Source of the DNA: Polaromonas sp.
GTDB taxonomy: Bacteria; Pseudomonadota; Gammaproteobacteria; Burkholderiales; Burkholderiaceae_C
Assembly (NCBI RefSeq): GCF_012927455.1
Contig: NZ_JABBPE010000016.1
Coordinates: 124,001 to 188,000, forward strand
DNA: 64,000 bases
Direction of reading: 5' to 3'
A model generated the notes under the pieces. That model did not search any database. It saw only the letters and a list, made by a program, of their open reading frames with translations, and had not been told where the DNA came from. Of the stretch, positions 53,773 through 63,633 are shown piece by piece (positions within the stretch are counted from its first letter, which is position 1; every line of letters starts with the position of its first letter). The position numbers and the translations under genes are program-made.

Positions 53773-54966
53773 TCAACCGGCCGCCCGCTTCTCCAGGATT
53801 TCAAACGCCGGCAGTGTCTTGCCTTCCAGGATCTCCAGGAAGGCGCCGCCGCCGGTGGAGATGTAGTCCACCTGTTTCTCAATGCCATATTTGGCGATGG
53901 CCGCCAGCGTGTCGCCGCCGCCGGCGATTGAAAAGGCGCTGCTGTCTGCAATCGCGCGAGCGATGCCTTCGGTCCCTTTGGAAAAAGCGTCAAACTCGAA
54001 AACCCCCACCGGGCCGTTCCACACAATGGTGCCGGCCGCCTTGAGTTGCGCCGCCAGCCGGGCCGTGGTTTGCGGGCCGATGTCCAGAATCAGGTCATCG
54101 TCGTCCACATCGGTGGCGGCCTTGACGCTGGCGGGCGCGTCGGCGGCGAACGATTTGGCGCAGACCACGTCAGTGGGAATGGGCACTTCGGCGCCACGCG
54201 CTTTCATCGCCGCCATCACCCCTTGGGCCTCGGCCAGCAGATCGGCTTCGGCCAGGCTTTTACCAATCTTCAGGCCGGCGGCCAGCATGAAGGTGTTGGC
54301 AATGCCGCCACCGACGATCAGCTGGTCGACGTTGGCCGCGAGGGCCTTGAGAATGGTCAGCTTGGTCGAAACCTTGCTGCCGGCGACGATGGCGACCAGC
54401 GGCCGGCGCGGCTTGGCCAGCGCTTTGGAGATGGCATCCATCTCGGCCGCCAGCAGCGGGCCAGCGCAGGCGATAGGCGCGTACTGCGCAATGCCGTAGG
54501 TGGAAGCCTCGGCGCGGTGCGCCGTGCCGAAGGCGTCGTGCACAAAAATATCGCACAGCGCGGCCATCTTGCGGCTCAGCGCTTCGCTGTTTTTCTTCTC
54601 GCCTTTGTTGAGGCGGCAGTTCTCCAGCAGCACCAGCTGGCCGGGCTTGATGTCCACGCCGTCGACCCAGTTGGCTATCAGGGGAATGTCGCGCTTCATC
54701 AGCTCGCCCAGGCGCCTGGCCACGGGCGCCAGTGAATCGGCTGGCTTGAATTCGCCCTCGGCCGGGCGACCCAGGTGAGAGGTGACCATCACCGCGGCAC
54801 CGGCATCGAGTGCCATCTGCAGGCAGGGAATCGAGGCCCGGATGCGGGTGTCTTCGGTGATGTTGGCGCTGTCGTCCAGCGGAACATTCAGATCGGCACG
54901 GATGAACACGCGCTGGCCCTTGGCCTTGCCGCTGGCACACAGATCGGAAAAACGGATGAAATTCAT
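53773..54966 (-). CDS. pgk: Phosphoglycerate kinase
   Basis: Glycolytic kinase of 397 residues. [14 protein letters not shown] is the N-terminal substrate signature, [15 protein letters not shown] the second basic site, [16 protein letters not shown] the hinge, and [20 protein letters not shown] the nucleotide site, with [14 protein letters not shown] near the C-terminus. ATG 54966. Head of the glycolytic series pgk-pyk-fba on this strand. Confidence 0.98.
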   Translation of the reverse strand: MNFIRFSDLCASGKAKGQRVFIRADLNVPLDDSANITEDTRIRASIPCLQMALDAGAAVMVTSHLGRPAEGEFKPADSLAPVARRLGELMKRDIPLIANWVDGVDIKPGQLVLLENCRLNKGEKKNSEALSRKMAALCDIFVHDAFGTAHRAEASTYGIAQYAPIACAGPLLAAEMDAISKALAKPRRPLVAIVAGSKVSTKLTILKALAANVDQLIVGGGIANTFMLAAGLKIGKSLAEADLLAEAQGVMAAMKARGAEVPIPTDVVCAKSFAADAPASVKAATDVDDDDLILDIGPQTTARLAAQLKAAGTIVWNGPVGVFEFDAFSKGTEGIARAIADSSAFSIAGGGDTLAAIAKYGIEKQVDYISTGGGAFLEILEGKTLPAFEILEKRAAG

Positions 54967-55068
54967 GGGGCGCTTCCAAAATACGAGTATTGAATGGCCC
55001 GTTGACGGGCGGTCGGCTGGAATTGTAGGCGGGCAGCGGCCGTGGGAAACATCCGTTCCCCACTAGCC

Positions 55069-55113
55069 GGGGCCACGGAACCGGCTTTGCCGGGCCGCAG
55101 GCGCAGCGGCCTC
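55069..55113 (+). repeat. Repeat B, copy 2, truncated
   Basis: GGGGCCACGGAACCGGCTTT, then GCCGGGCCGCAGGCGCAGCG. It matches the first half of copy 1 and breaks off after GGCCTCC. It lies upstream of pgk. Confidence 0.8.
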
Positions 55114-55157
55114 CTAGGTTTGGTAGCGGAGGATGCGGCGCCGCGAATCCACCAGCC

Positions 55158-55244
55158 GGGGCCGCGGGACTGGCTTCGCCAGACCGCAGGCGCAGCGCCC
55201 CCCTCGGGGGGCAGCGCAGTACGCGCAGCGACAAGCGTGGGGGC
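55158..55244 (+). repeat. Repeat B, copy 3, full length
   Basis: GGGGCCGCGGGACTGGCTTC, then GCAGGCGCAGCGCCCCCCTC and GGGGGGCAGCGCAG through to GTGGGGGCC. It has the same order as copy 1 and ends 6 bp before the azlD stop. Confidence 0.85.
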
Positions 55245-55249
55245 CACAT

Positions 55250-55585
55250 TCACCAGCCCAGCCCCAGGTGCAGCGGCAGGTAAACCGCCATGCCGGCAAG
55301 GATGGTGCCGAGCAGGCCGCGGCGCCAGTAAAACCAGGCCGCACCGGCGGCCGTGGCGAACAGGCGCGCGTCTTGCCAGGAAGTAATGAAATGCCCTTGT
55401 GTCATGACCATCTCGGGAACGATCACCGCAGCCAGCGCCGCGATGGGCGCATAGTGCAGGCCGCGCTGGGCCCAGGCCGGCAGGCTCCAGGGCTGGCTGG
55501 AGAGGAAAAAGAAAGAGCGCGTGATGACGGTCACCAGCGCCATGGCAACGATGGTGACCACCGTCCACAAATCGGTCTGGTTCAT
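55250..55585 (-). CDS. azlD: AzlD family branched-chain amino acid export subunit
   Basis: Small membrane partner of AzlC, 111 residues, four hydrophobic segments (WTVVTIVAMALVTVITRSFF is the first). Together with AzlC it exports branched-chain amino acids or analogues. ATG 55585 overlaps the azlC stop (ATGA). Repeat B copy 3 lies directly after its end. Confidence 0.92.
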   Translation of the reverse strand: MNQTDLWTVVTIVAMALVTVITRSFFFLSSQPWSLPAWAQRGLHYAPIAALAAVIVPEMVMTQGHFITSWQDARLFATAAGAAWFYWRRGLLGTILAGMAVYLPLHLGLGW

Positions 55586-56331
55586 GCGCTGTCACCGTTT
55601 TCAACATTGCGGGGTTGGGCGGCTTTGGCCAGACCGGGCTTTTCCAGCATCAGGCAAATCGCCACGGCGGCGGCGATGGCCACCACAATGTTGAGCTTGA
55701 GCGGCAACGCGAAGGCGGCCACGGCAGCAGCGCCGGCCACGCCAGCGGACACCGCGCGCAGCCGGGTAGTGGCGAGCGAACAGAGGATACCGAGCAGCGC
55801 CAAAATGCCGGCAAAACCGAGTCCCCAAGCCAGCGGAATGGCGTTGGCCAATGCAATGCCGAGCAGGCTGGCGCCGACCCAGCTGACCCAGTTCAAGGCG
55901 CAGTTGCCAGCCAGATACGCTTCCTGCGCGCGGATGGTCGCGGCCTCCGTGCTGGGGTGCGGGTAGCGTTTGGTGAACATCACGTAGGTCAGGTCGGCCG
56001 TGAAATAGCCGCTGGCCAGGCGCCGCCAGAGGCTTTGGTGCATCACATAAGGCCGCAGGTGCGCACTGAACACCACAAAGCGCAGATTGACGCAAAACGC
56101 GGTGGCCAGAATCACCCACATCGGTGCGCCTGCGGCGATTAGCGGCACGGCTGCCAGCTGCGAACTGCCGGCAAAAACCAGCAACCCCATCAGCACCGCC
56201 TCGGTCAGGCTCATGCCCGACTTGACCATGGCCACGCCGGTCATCAGCCCCCAGGCGGCAATGCCAGGCGCGACCGACGCCAGATCGGCCATGCCGACGC
56301 GAAACTCGGGGTGCCTGAACAACGCCCTCAC
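55582..56331 (-). CDS. azlC: AzlC family branched-chain amino acid export protein
   Basis: Membrane exporter subunit, 249 residues, with family blocks LMGLLVFAGSSQLAAVPLI, CVNLRFVVFSAHL and GNCALNWVSWVGASLLGI. It starts at GTG 56331; the start is weakly supported (no good ribosome-binding site), and an ATG at 56292 would give a shorter form that loses the first helix. Overlaps azlD by ATGA and is 22 bp downstream of the fmt stop, so it is likely on one transcript with fmt. Confidence 0.92.
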   Translation of the reverse strand: MRALFRHPEFRVGMADLASVAPGIAAWGLMTGVAMVKSGMSLTEAVLMGLLVFAGSSQLAAVPLIAAGAPMWVILATAFCVNLRFVVFSAHLRPYVMHQSLWRRLASGYFTADLTYVMFTKRYPHPSTEAATIRAQEAYLAGNCALNWVSWVGASLLGIALANAIPLAWGLGFAGILALLGILCSLATTRLRAVSAGVAGAAAVAAFALPLKLNIVVAIAAAVAICLMLEKPGLAKAAQPRNVENGDSA

Positions 56332-56353
56332 GGCAAACGCTTTCTTTTTTCAC

Positions 56354-57340
56354 TCATGGCGCTGGAGAAATCTGGTTGAAGACCATGCCAGGCCTGATTT
56401 CGAAACCGCGCAAAAAATCGGCGGCGCCGAGCGCCTTGCCGCCGGCCTTTTGTAGCCGGCTCACCCGCAGCACGGCGTCCAGCGTGCAAATATCCACGCC
56501 CTCGGGGCCGGCGGCCAGCACCTGCCCCGCTTGTGCATCGGCAGGCCGGGCCACGCCCGCCAGCACGGCGGCACGCCAGAACTTGATGGTGTCGCCCGCC
56601 AGAACAGCGGCGGCACCCGGAAAGGGATTGAAGGCGCGAATGCGGCGCTCCAGCGTGGCGGCGCTTTGCGTCAAGTCGAGCAGAGCTTCGCGTTTTTCAA
56701 TCTTGTGGGCGTAGGTGATGCCTTCGAGCGGCTGCGGCACCGCTTGCAGCTGGCCACCAGCGGCCAATTGCAGCGCTTCAACGATGAGCCGGCCCCCCAG
56801 ATCGGCCAGCTTGTCGTGCAAGGACTCGGTGTTGTCGTTCGGACTGATGCCCAGGCCCTGCACCAGCAACATGGCGCCGGTGTCCAGCCCCGCGTCCATC
56901 TGCATGATGGTCACACCGGTTTCTTGGTCGCCCGCCTCGATAGCCCGGTGAATCGGCGCGGCGCCGCGCCAGCGCGGCAGCAGCGAGGCGTGAATATTCA
57001 GACAACCTAGCCTCGGAGCATCGAGCACCCACTGCGGCAGGATCAGCCCGTAGGCCGCCACCACCATGACATCGGCGCGCACCACCGCAATCGCCGCGCG
57101 GGCGGCAGCAGCGTCTTCCGGGTACTTGCCGTCCAGCCGCAGGCTGCGAGGTTGCGCCAGAGTGATCGGCGCCGGCTGGCCTTGCACCCACCGCTTGACG
57201 GCAGAGGCCTGCAGCTTCATGCCGCGGCCCGCAGGGCGGTCGGGTTGCGTCAACACCAGCACAATTTCAAAGCCTGCGTCGTGCAATCTTGCCAGCGCCT
57301 CGCAGGCAAACTCAGGGGTCCCGGCAAAAATGATGCGCAT
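56354..57340 (-). CDS. fmt: Methionyl-tRNA formyltransferase
   Basis: Formylates initiator Met-tRNA, 328 residues. [19 protein letters not shown] opens the Rossmann fold; the formyl-donor site is [20 protein letters not shown] with the catalytic Asn-His-Asp set continued at [14 protein letters not shown]-terminal tRNA-binding domain follows. ATG 57340. The def gene lies just upstream on the same strand, giving the usual def-fmt pair. Confidence 0.97.
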   Translation of the reverse strand: MRIIFAGTPEFACEALARLHDAGFEIVLVLTQPDRPAGRGMKLQASAVKRWVQGQPAPITLAQPRSLRLDGKYPEDAAAARAAIAVVRADVMVVAAYGLILPQWVLDAPRLGCLNIHASLLPRWRGAAPIHRAIEAGDQETGVTIMQMDAGLDTGAMLLVQGLGISPNDNTESLHDKLADLGGRLIVEALQLAAGGQLQAVPQPLEGITYAHKIEKREALLDLTQSAATLERRIRAFNPFPGAAAVLAGDTIKFWRAAVLAGVARPADAQAGQVLAAGPEGVDICTLDAVLRVSRLQKAGGKALGAADFLRGFEIRPGMVFNQISPAP

Positions 57341-57438
57341 GGGGGAAGATTCTAAAGACTCGCCGGAAGCAGTTTCTCAGCCTCGCTTTCGCACTCGGGC
57401 CAAGCGGCGGCGGCAGCAACAAAACTGCCAGCCCCTAA

Positions 57439-57960
57439 TCAGTAGCTGGCCTCGCGTTCCTCGTCTTTTTTCTGCTTGATCATCTTGGTCTTGATGCGGT
57501 TGCGCTTGAGCGGTGACAGGTATTCCACAAACACTTTGCCCATCAAGTGATCCATTTCATGCTGGATGCAAACCGCCAGCGTGCCTTCGGCGACGTGCAA
57601 CTGACGCTTGCCGTCCAGATCCAGCGCCTGCACCCGAATGGCTGTGGCGCGCTCCACACCGTCGTAAATACCAGGCACCGACAGACAGCCCTCGTCACCG
57701 ATACGGGTTTCGCTGCTGGCCCAGACCAGTTCCGGGTTGATCAGGACCAGCGGCTGGTCGCGACTTTCGCTCACATCAATCACGATCAACCGCTCATGCA
57801 CATCCACCTGCGTCGCAGCCAGTCCTATGCCCGCCGCTTCGTACATGGTTTCGAGCATATCGGCTGCCAGCGTGCGCAGGCGGGCGTCCACGGCGGGCAC
57901 GGACTTGGCCACCGTGTGCAGACGCTGGTCGGGATAACGAAGGATGGTCAGTTGGCTCAT
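57439..57960 (-). CDS. def: Peptide deformylase
   Basis: Removes the N-formyl group of nascent proteins, 173 residues. Three motifs: GIGLAATQ (residues about 46-53), EGCLS, and the metal-binding QHEMDHL. ATG 57960 (GGGAAGGGGA at short distance upstream); the longer frame to 58071 is not used. Pairs with fmt 98 bp downstream. Confidence 0.97.
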   Translation of the reverse strand: MSQLTILRYPDQRLHTVAKSVPAVDARLRTLAADMLETMYEAAGIGLAATQVDVHERLIVIDVSESRDQPLVLINPELVWASSETRIGDEGCLSVPGIYDGVERATAIRVQALDLDGKRQLHVAEGTLAVCIQHEMDHLMGKVFVEYLSPLKRNRIKTKMIKQKKDEEREASY

Positions 57961-58173
57961 AGGGAAGGGGAAGAAAAGGGGCAAAAGATGGGATGTCGCT
58001 ATTTTCGCCACTTTTCGCGGTTTTTTCAGCGCTTCGATATTCCCAGAAACGCATAATCGTTGCTTAATCAAGGGCTTAAGTACAAAATCGCCAGTGATTT
58101 ATTAAGACAAAAAGCGGCCTTACTTATTAAAAAAGCCCGCGCCAGCCCTTTATGGGTCCAAAGAGCCTTCAAG

Positions 58174-59397
58174 ATGCACATTACTTTTGGTCGTTTCAGT
58201 CGTATTTCAATAGCCGCCACGGCCTTGTTGGGCGCCACGGTCGGCCTGCATGCGCAGAATCTCCCCATCACACCCGGCCAGCAGGCTACCGCTAGCCAAG
58301 TGGCCTCCACCGGCGTTCCGCTGGGGGACCTGGCGCCCAATGCGCCTGACAGTTACAGCATCAAACGCGGCGACACGCTCTGGTCGATTTCCGGCCTGTT
58401 CCTCAAAAGCCCTTGGCGCTGGCCCGAGTTGTGGGGCATGAACCTGCAGGACATCCGCAACCCGCACCGTATTTATCCCGGTCAGCAGCTTTACCTGGAC
58501 AAGTCCAACGGCCGCGCGACCCTGCGCACGCGTCAGGCGGCAGGCAATGGCCCGCCTACCAACACCGTGCGCGTGTCGCCCCGCACCCGCTCGGAGTCAC
58601 TGGCGGACGCGTCCATCCCGACGCTGGCACCTCATCTGCTGGAGCCCTTTCTGGCCGAGGCAATGATTGTTGACGAGGCCACGTTTGCGCGGGCGCCGCG
58701 CATCGTGGCCACGCAAGAAGGCCGCGTGCTGCTCAGCCGCGGTGACCGCGCCTATGCGCGCGGTGAATATGTAGACGGTAATGCCAGCAGCAAACCCTTG
58801 AGCATTGCCAAGGGCGAACCACAAGACTTTCGGGTTTTTCGCAACGCCACACCGCTAAAAGACCCGACCACCCAGCAAATCCTGGGTTACGAGGCACAGT
58901 ACGTCGGCCGGGCCGAACTGGTGCGTGGTGAATCGCTGGTCCAGACCAAAGACAAGGACGGCAAGGCGCAAACCGACATCGTGCCGGCCACCATTGACAT
59001 CGTCGCAGCCAAGGAAGAAATGCGTGAGGGCGACCGCCTGATCGCCGAACCAGCACGCGAATTGCTCAGCTACGCGCCGCGTGCGCCCGCCACCCCCATC
59101 GCCGGCCAGATCGTTTCCATTTATGGCAGCGCAGTGGCCTTTGCAGCAGAAAACCAGGTCGTGGTGATCAACCGGGGCGCCCGAAACGGGCTGGAGCGCG
59201 GTCACGTGATGGCCATCATTACGGACGGTGCACGCCAGCGGGACAAGACCGACAGCGCCCGCCCGGACATGAAGCTGCCCAATGAGCGAAATGGTTTGCT
59301 GATGGTGTTCCGCACCTTTGAACAGCTGTCCTATGCGCTGATCCTTCAGGCAAGCGACAGCGTCAAGGTCGGCGACCATTTCGTCAATCCGAATTGA
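58174..59397 (+). CDS. LysM-domain secreted protein
   Basis: Envelope protein of 407 residues with signal peptide (ISIAATALLGATVGLHAQ). One LysM domain (DSYSIKRGDTLWSISGLFLK, then IYPGQQLYLD; about residues 60-110) that should bind peptidoglycan; the rest (about 130-407) is a conserved beta-rich part with GEPQDFRVFRN and AGQIVSIYGSAVAFAAENQV, as in the family found between def and dprA in many betaproteobacteria. ATG 58174; the open frame back to 58060 would precede the signal. Divergent from def. Confidence 0.9.
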   Translation: MHITFGRFSRISIAATALLGATVGLHAQNLPITPGQQATASQVASTGVPLGDLAPNAPDSYSIKRGDTLWSISGLFLKSPWRWPELWGMNLQDIRNPHRIYPGQQLYLDKSNGRATLRTRQAAGNGPPTNTVRVSPRTRSESLADASIPTLAPHLLEPFLAEAMIVDEATFARAPRIVATQEGRVLLSRGDRAYARGEYVDGNASSKPLSIAKGEPQDFRVFRNATPLKDPTTQQILGYEAQYVGRAELVRGESLVQTKDKDGKAQTDIVPATIDIVAAKEEMREGDRLIAEPARELLSYAPRAPATPIAGQIVSIYGSAVAFAAENQVVVINRGARNGLERGHVMAIITDGARQRDKTDSARPDMKLPNERNGLLMVFRTFEQLSYALILQASDSVKVGDHFVNPN

Positions 59398-59456
59398 CTT
59401 TTGCCTGGCCTGGCCGCGTCTACGCTGAGCCGCAAGACTGCTAAACCAACGCCCGC

Positions 59457-60605
59457 GTGGACGCTCTTGAGCTTCAAGCCTGGCTGCGGCTGACCCTGTC
59501 TCCAGGGATCGGCAACGGCGGGGCGCGCAAGTTACTCGCGGCCTTCGGTGCGGCGCAGGCGGTCTTTGCGCAAGGCGCGCCTGCCTTGCGGCAACTGGGC
59601 ACCGACAAACTGGTGACGGCCATCCAGAACGAGCCGCCAACACTGGCGGCCCTGCTGCAGACCACGCTGGACTGGCTGCAGGCGGGCGATGACCGGCGCG
59701 TGGTGGTGCTGGGCGATGCCGCCTACCCGTCCGCCCTGCTCGACATCGAAGACCCGCCTTTAATGCTCTACATGCTCGGAGTCCATGTAAATAGGGCGCA
59801 GACAGCTATTAAAACAATAGCAGTCAACCTGGCCATCGTGGGCAGTCGCAACCCCACGCCGCAGGGTGAAAGCAATGCGCGGCAGTTTGCCAAGGTGTTC
59901 GGCAGCGCCGGACTGTGCGTGGTGTCGGGGCTGGCGCTGGGCATTGACGGGGCTGCCCACGACGGCGCGATGCTGGGTGGTGGCGAGACGATTGCGGTGG
60001 TCGGCACCGGGCTGGACCGGGTTTATCCAAAAAAACATCTCGCACTGGCGCACCGCATTGCCCAGCAGGGCATGCTCATCAGCGAGTTCCCGCTGGGGAC
60101 GCCGCCGCTGATGGCCAATTTCCCGAAGCGCAACCGCATCATTTCCGGCTTGTCACGCGGTACGCTGGTGGTCGAGGCGGCGCTGCAGTCTGGTTCTCTG
60201 ATCACGGCGCGGCTGGCGTCCGAGCAGGGCAAGGAGGTCTTTGCCATCCCTGGCTCAATTCATTCACCCCAATCGCGCGGTTGCCACGCGCTGATCAAGC
60301 AGGGCGCCAAGCTGGTTGAACTGGCCCAGGATGTACTGGAGGAAATGAACCTTCCGGGGGCTGGCCTGGCCCGTTCGGGCGCTTCGCATACAGAAACCTG
60401 TGCTGATGCGGATGCGGATGCAGCGCAACCGTCCGATGACCCGCTCATCGCAGCTCTGGGCTTTGATGCCGTGAGCCTGGACGCCCTGCAGGCACGCACT
60501 GGGCTGGACACTGCGCGGCTGCAGGCGCAACTGCTTGAACTCGAACTGGGTGGACAAGTTGCGCGCCTGCCAGGCGGCCTGTTCCAGCGTTTGGCGACGG
60601 GCTGA
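59457..60605 (+). CDS. dprA: DNA processing protein DprA
   Basis: Loads RecA on incoming single-stranded DNA in natural transformation, 382 residues. Rossmann-like core: AIVGSRNPTPQGE, VVSGLALGIDGAAHDGAMLG, TIAVVGTGLDRVYPKKH, and SGLSRGTLVVEAALQSGSLIT; C-terminal winged-helix-like domain at about residues 320-380. GTG 59457. An insertion relative to family, VNRAQTAIKTIAVN, lies just before the Rossmann core and is encoded over a repeat A copy (59805-59821). A short GATGCG run gives DADADA near residue 318. Confidence 0.95.
   Translation: MDALELQAWLRLTLSPGIGNGGARKLLAAFGAAQAVFAQGAPALRQLGTDKLVTAIQNEPPTLAALLQTTLDWLQAGDDRRVVVLGDAAYPSALLDIEDPPLMLYMLGVHVNRAQTAIKTIAVNLAIVGSRNPTPQGESNARQFAKVFGSAGLCVVSGLALGIDGAAHDGAMLGGGETIAVVGTGLDRVYPKKHLALAHRIAQQGMLISEFPLGTPPLMANFPKRNRIISGLSRGTLVVEAALQSGSLITARLASEQGKEVFAIPGSIHSPQSRGCHALIKQGAKLVELAQDVLEEMNLPGAGLARSGASHTETCADADADAAQPSDDPLIAALGFDAVSLDALQARTGLDTARLQAQLLELELGGQVARLPGGLFQRLATG
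59787..59821 (+). repeat. Repeat A copy inside dprA
   Basis: Core GCTATTAAAACAATAGC (59805-59821), preceded by AATAGGGCGCAGACA as a worn stem part. It is translated as NRAQTAIKTIAV just before the AIVGSRNPT motif. Confidence 0.8.
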
Positions 60606-60669
60606 TCCGGCAAATCCAGTCATCCAACAGGGTTGACACTGCCGCCACTATCTGCGTTATATTGAAGTC

Positions 60670-61182
60670 ATGTTTGAAGTGCTGGTGTACGTTTATGAGA
60701 ATTATTGGCAAGGCGATGCTTGCCCGGAGCTTCAGCGGCTGGGGCGCAAACTCACGGCGGCAGGCTTTGAGGCCGAGGAGATTCAGCAGGCCCTGGTGTG
60801 GCTGGACGGTCTGAACGTTGCAGCCCAACGCACCCAAATCAGTCTGCCAGAGCAGGCGTCAGCGGGCGCTACATCGCCTAGTATGCCCTTGGGCATGCAG
60901 GCGCAATCGGCCGACAGCCTGCGTATTTATTCGGTAGCCGAGCAAACGCACCTGGGCGCGCAAAGCCTGGGTTTTGTGAGTTTCCTGGAATCGTCCGGCG
61001 TGCTGCCGCCCCACATGCGTGAGATTGTTCTTGACCGTGCAATGGCGGCCCCAGGCGATCCCGTGACGCTCGATGACCTCAAAATCATCGTGCTCATGGT
61101 GTACTGGAGCTTTGGGGAAGAGCCCGATGCGCTGGTACTCGACGAATTGTGCGACGACACAGAATTCCGTATCGCGCATTGA
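60670..61182 (+). CDS. smg: Smg family protein (DUF494)
   Basis: Protein of 170 residues in the DUF494/Smg family, usually next to dprA and topA; function unknown. MFEVLVYVYENYWQ is the family start, and LPPHMREIVLDRAMA and KIIVLMVYWSFGEEPDALVL are C-terminal hallmarks. ATG 60670. 64 bp downstream of dprA, probably the same transcript. No topA follows; the opposite-strand DUF1631 gene ends 84 bp on. Confidence 0.93.
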   Translation: MFEVLVYVYENYWQGDACPELQRLGRKLTAAGFEAEEIQQALVWLDGLNVAAQRTQISLPEQASAGATSPSMPLGMQAQSADSLRIYSVAEQTHLGAQSLGFVSFLESSGVLPPHMREIVLDRAMAAPGDPVTLDDLKIIVLMVYWSFGEEPDALVLDELCDDTEFRIAH

Positions 61183-61266
61183 TCCCCCCCGGGCGGCGTC
61201 AGCTTGCCCCCAAAATCAGGCTTTCAGCAGCGCAGCTTGAACCGGCGACCCCTCAGACGGATATTT

Positions 61267-63612
61267 TCAGCCGAGAAGGCGTTCCGGATTGGCATCCAGC
61301 TTGGCGAGGGCGTCGCGCGTCGCGCGCACCGTCAGAGACTCTTCTTCTACCGGCACCAGTAAACCGGCTTGCAGATAGGCCGCCAGCCGGCGCGCCTGGA
61401 TCAAGAAATTGCGTCCATCGGCCGCCGCAAACAGATGCAATTGCTTGCGCTCGCTGCACCAGGCGAACTGCACCTGACTCACCTTGCCGTTGTGGTCCAG
61501 GCTGAACCAGCTGCCCAGCTGCAACTCCTGCGCCCACGCGCGCATGGCCCCGGTCGGCTGACTGCCCCCATCGGCAATCACCTGAATATCGGCGGCATCA
61601 ATGCCTATCATCGTCACCAGACTATCGATGTCCAGCGGCAAGTCGCCAACATCCTGATCGGACAGGTAGTCCTCCAGGTTGGCCAGCCGCTGGGCCATTG
61701 CGTCGATCCGCTCCATCGAGATGGCGTCGGTCTTCGACATGAAAGCGTCGGCCAGGGTATCACTGATGACTTTCAGCTCACGGTCTTGTTCTGCAGCCGT
61801 CAAGCCCAGCATCGACATGCCCAGACGCAGCAGTTGCAGCAACTTGGGTAGATCCGCAATCACGCGGGCGCGATCGGTGCGGTTCGGCTTGGCGCTGGCG
61901 GCCCATACCAGGCTGGCAGCAGCCTGCTTGAGAGAGATGGTCTCGGCGTGCTGCGCACCATTTTTCATCGCGGCAATAGCCAGCACTTCGGCCCATATCT
62001 TGAAAAGGAATTCGCGAATGGCCTCGCGCACCGGCATGTCATTGAGCATATTGCGCATCTCAATGGTGTACTGGATGGCCATGGTCTCCTTTTGCTCGAC
62101 CTGCTGCGCCACGCTGACCACGCGCGCAGTGCTGCCTTTCTGAGACAGGAATTTGGAGAGGAACCTGTCAAATTCGTCGTAAACCAGCTGAAATACCCGG
62201 CGCCCGGTTTCAGGATATTGCTCTATCACCTGGACGATACGCTTGACTTCGGTTTCCAGCGCGCCGCCCGTCACCGTGACTTCGAAGCCAAGTACACACG
62301 CACCCATCCTGTCAATCAGCCGGCGCGCCGGATGCTGTAGCGACCCGAAAAACTCGGGTTCGGAAATCGCCACCCGCAGCACCGGCATTTGCAACCGGGC
62401 AAACCAGACGCGAATCACAGCCGGAATTCGATCCTCAGCCAGAATGCTCTGAAACATCAGGGCGACGATTTCAATCGTCGCTTTTTCAGAAGACGTGGTG
62501 GCTGCCCGCTTGAGCGCGCTGGTGCGCTGACGCAAGGCTCCGGCTGCGCGATCAACGTGCGCCGGCCCATACACCTGGCCCGGCGCATCATCGCGCAATG
62601 TGGCTGCCACGCCGCTGTCTTGCGCGCGCTGCACATCGACCATCGCCTGCGCAAGCGGTGCAGAGGCGTGCTGGGCGCGCGTGTCGTCAAAACCCGCGAC
62701 ATGGTCGGTCAACAACCGTTTGAGGTGGCCCATCACGCCCTGGGCGCGCATGCGCGCTCTGGCCAATGGCGTGGTCGCCGTTTGCATGCGGGTCTCTTCG
62801 TAGACCGCATTACTCGGAGCAGAAGTCTCCCGGCCTGCGGCAGCGCGCGCACCGTCATGGCCCGAAACGGAGCCGGAACCCGTTCCACTGCCAAATGGGG
62901 CCTTGGCACGAGGCTGCTCGGACGCCATCCCGTTAGCCGCTTTTCCAAGGGCTGCGGAGGGCGTGCGCTTGACCAAGGGGCGTAAATCAATTTCAGCCAT
63001 CACGCCTTGCCGAACCAGAAATTCGTTGGTGGCGTGATAAATCTCAAGCAACTGCTCGCCCATGCTTCTGTGAATCAGCTCTTGCACCTGCAGCCAGCCC
63101 TCGCGCGGCAACAGGGCTTGAGTCCACTGTTCAACCAGATGCTGCGCCAGCACCTCGGGGCGAAAAATATCTTGTTTACTCAGTTCAGGAATAGCCTCGA
63201 GATTTTGCACGCGCAGCCGCAAGTCGTTCAATTCCCAGCTGACAAAATCCAGCAGGCGTAAGGCCAGCCGTGACCCGAGAATTTTGTCCTCCATCACATC
63301 ATTGCCAATCAGTTCGAACTTGCTGCTGTCGGCAAATTTCGATGGGGCGGGAGTCGCAGCGATGGACTGCGCCTTGGACCACGCGCTGGCACTGCCCTGC
63401 ACCCAGACCGCGCCGTTTTTCTGAAAGGACAGCGCGGCGTCACGCCATTGTTGCAATTCGCGCGCGGCGCCGGGCTGCTCGCTCATGGCCGACAGCCGCT
63501 CTCTAATCGTTTTGGCTAATTCGGGCAGCAAGCGGATCGCCCGCTCGGTGAACAAGGCACGTGCCTGCTCAACAATACTACTATTTGTTCTACTAGTTGG
63601 AACCACAACCAC
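61267..63612 (-). CDS. DUF1631 family protein
   Basis: Large, mostly helical cytoplasmic protein of 781 residues with no membrane segment or catalytic motif that I can identify. DUF1631 family features include VMEDKILGSRLALRLLDFVS near residues 104-123, FSILAEDRIPAVIRVWFARL-like helix stretches near 410-430, and VYDEFDRFLSKFLSQ near 485. A disordered, Ala/Arg-rich segment lies at about 215-330. GTG 63612 is used; a GTG at 63606 has better ribosome-binding-site spacing. Older annotations call it thymidine phosphorylase without support. Function unknown. Confidence 0.85.
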   Translation of the reverse strand: MVVVPTSRTNSSIVEQARALFTERAIRLLPELAKTIRERLSAMSEQPGAARELQQWRDAALSFQKNGAVWVQGSASAWSKAQSIAATPAPSKFADSSKFELIGNDVMEDKILGSRLALRLLDFVSWELNDLRLRVQNLEAIPELSKQDIFRPEVLAQHLVEQWTQALLPREGWLQVQELIHRSMGEQLLEIYHATNEFLVRQGVMAEIDLRPLVKRTPSAALGKAANGMASEQPRAKAPFGSGTGSGSVSGHDGARAAAGRETSAPSNAVYEETRMQTATTPLARARMRAQGVMGHLKRLLTDHVAGFDDTRAQHASAPLAQAMVDVQRAQDSGVAATLRDDAPGQVYGPAHVDRAAGALRQRTSALKRAATTSSEKATIEIVALMFQSILAEDRIPAVIRVWFARLQMPVLRVAISEPEFFGSLQHPARRLIDRMGACVLGFEVTVTGGALETEVKRIVQVIEQYPETGRRVFQLVYDEFDRFLSKFLSQKGSTARVVSVAQQVEQKETMAIQYTIEMRNMLNDMPVREAIREFLFKIWAEVLAIAAMKNGAQHAETISLKQAAASLVWAASAKPNRTDRARVIADLPKLLQLLRLGMSMLGLTAAEQDRELKVISDTLADAFMSKTDAISMERIDAMAQRLANLEDYLSDQDVGDLPLDIDSLVTMIGIDAADIQVIADGGSQPTGAMRAWAQELQLGSWFSLDHNGKVSQVQFAWCSERKQLHLFAAADGRNFLIQARRLAAYLQAGLLVPVEEESLTVRATRDALAKLDANPERLLG

Positions 63613-63633
63613 CCTGAATGATGAATTCGTAGC

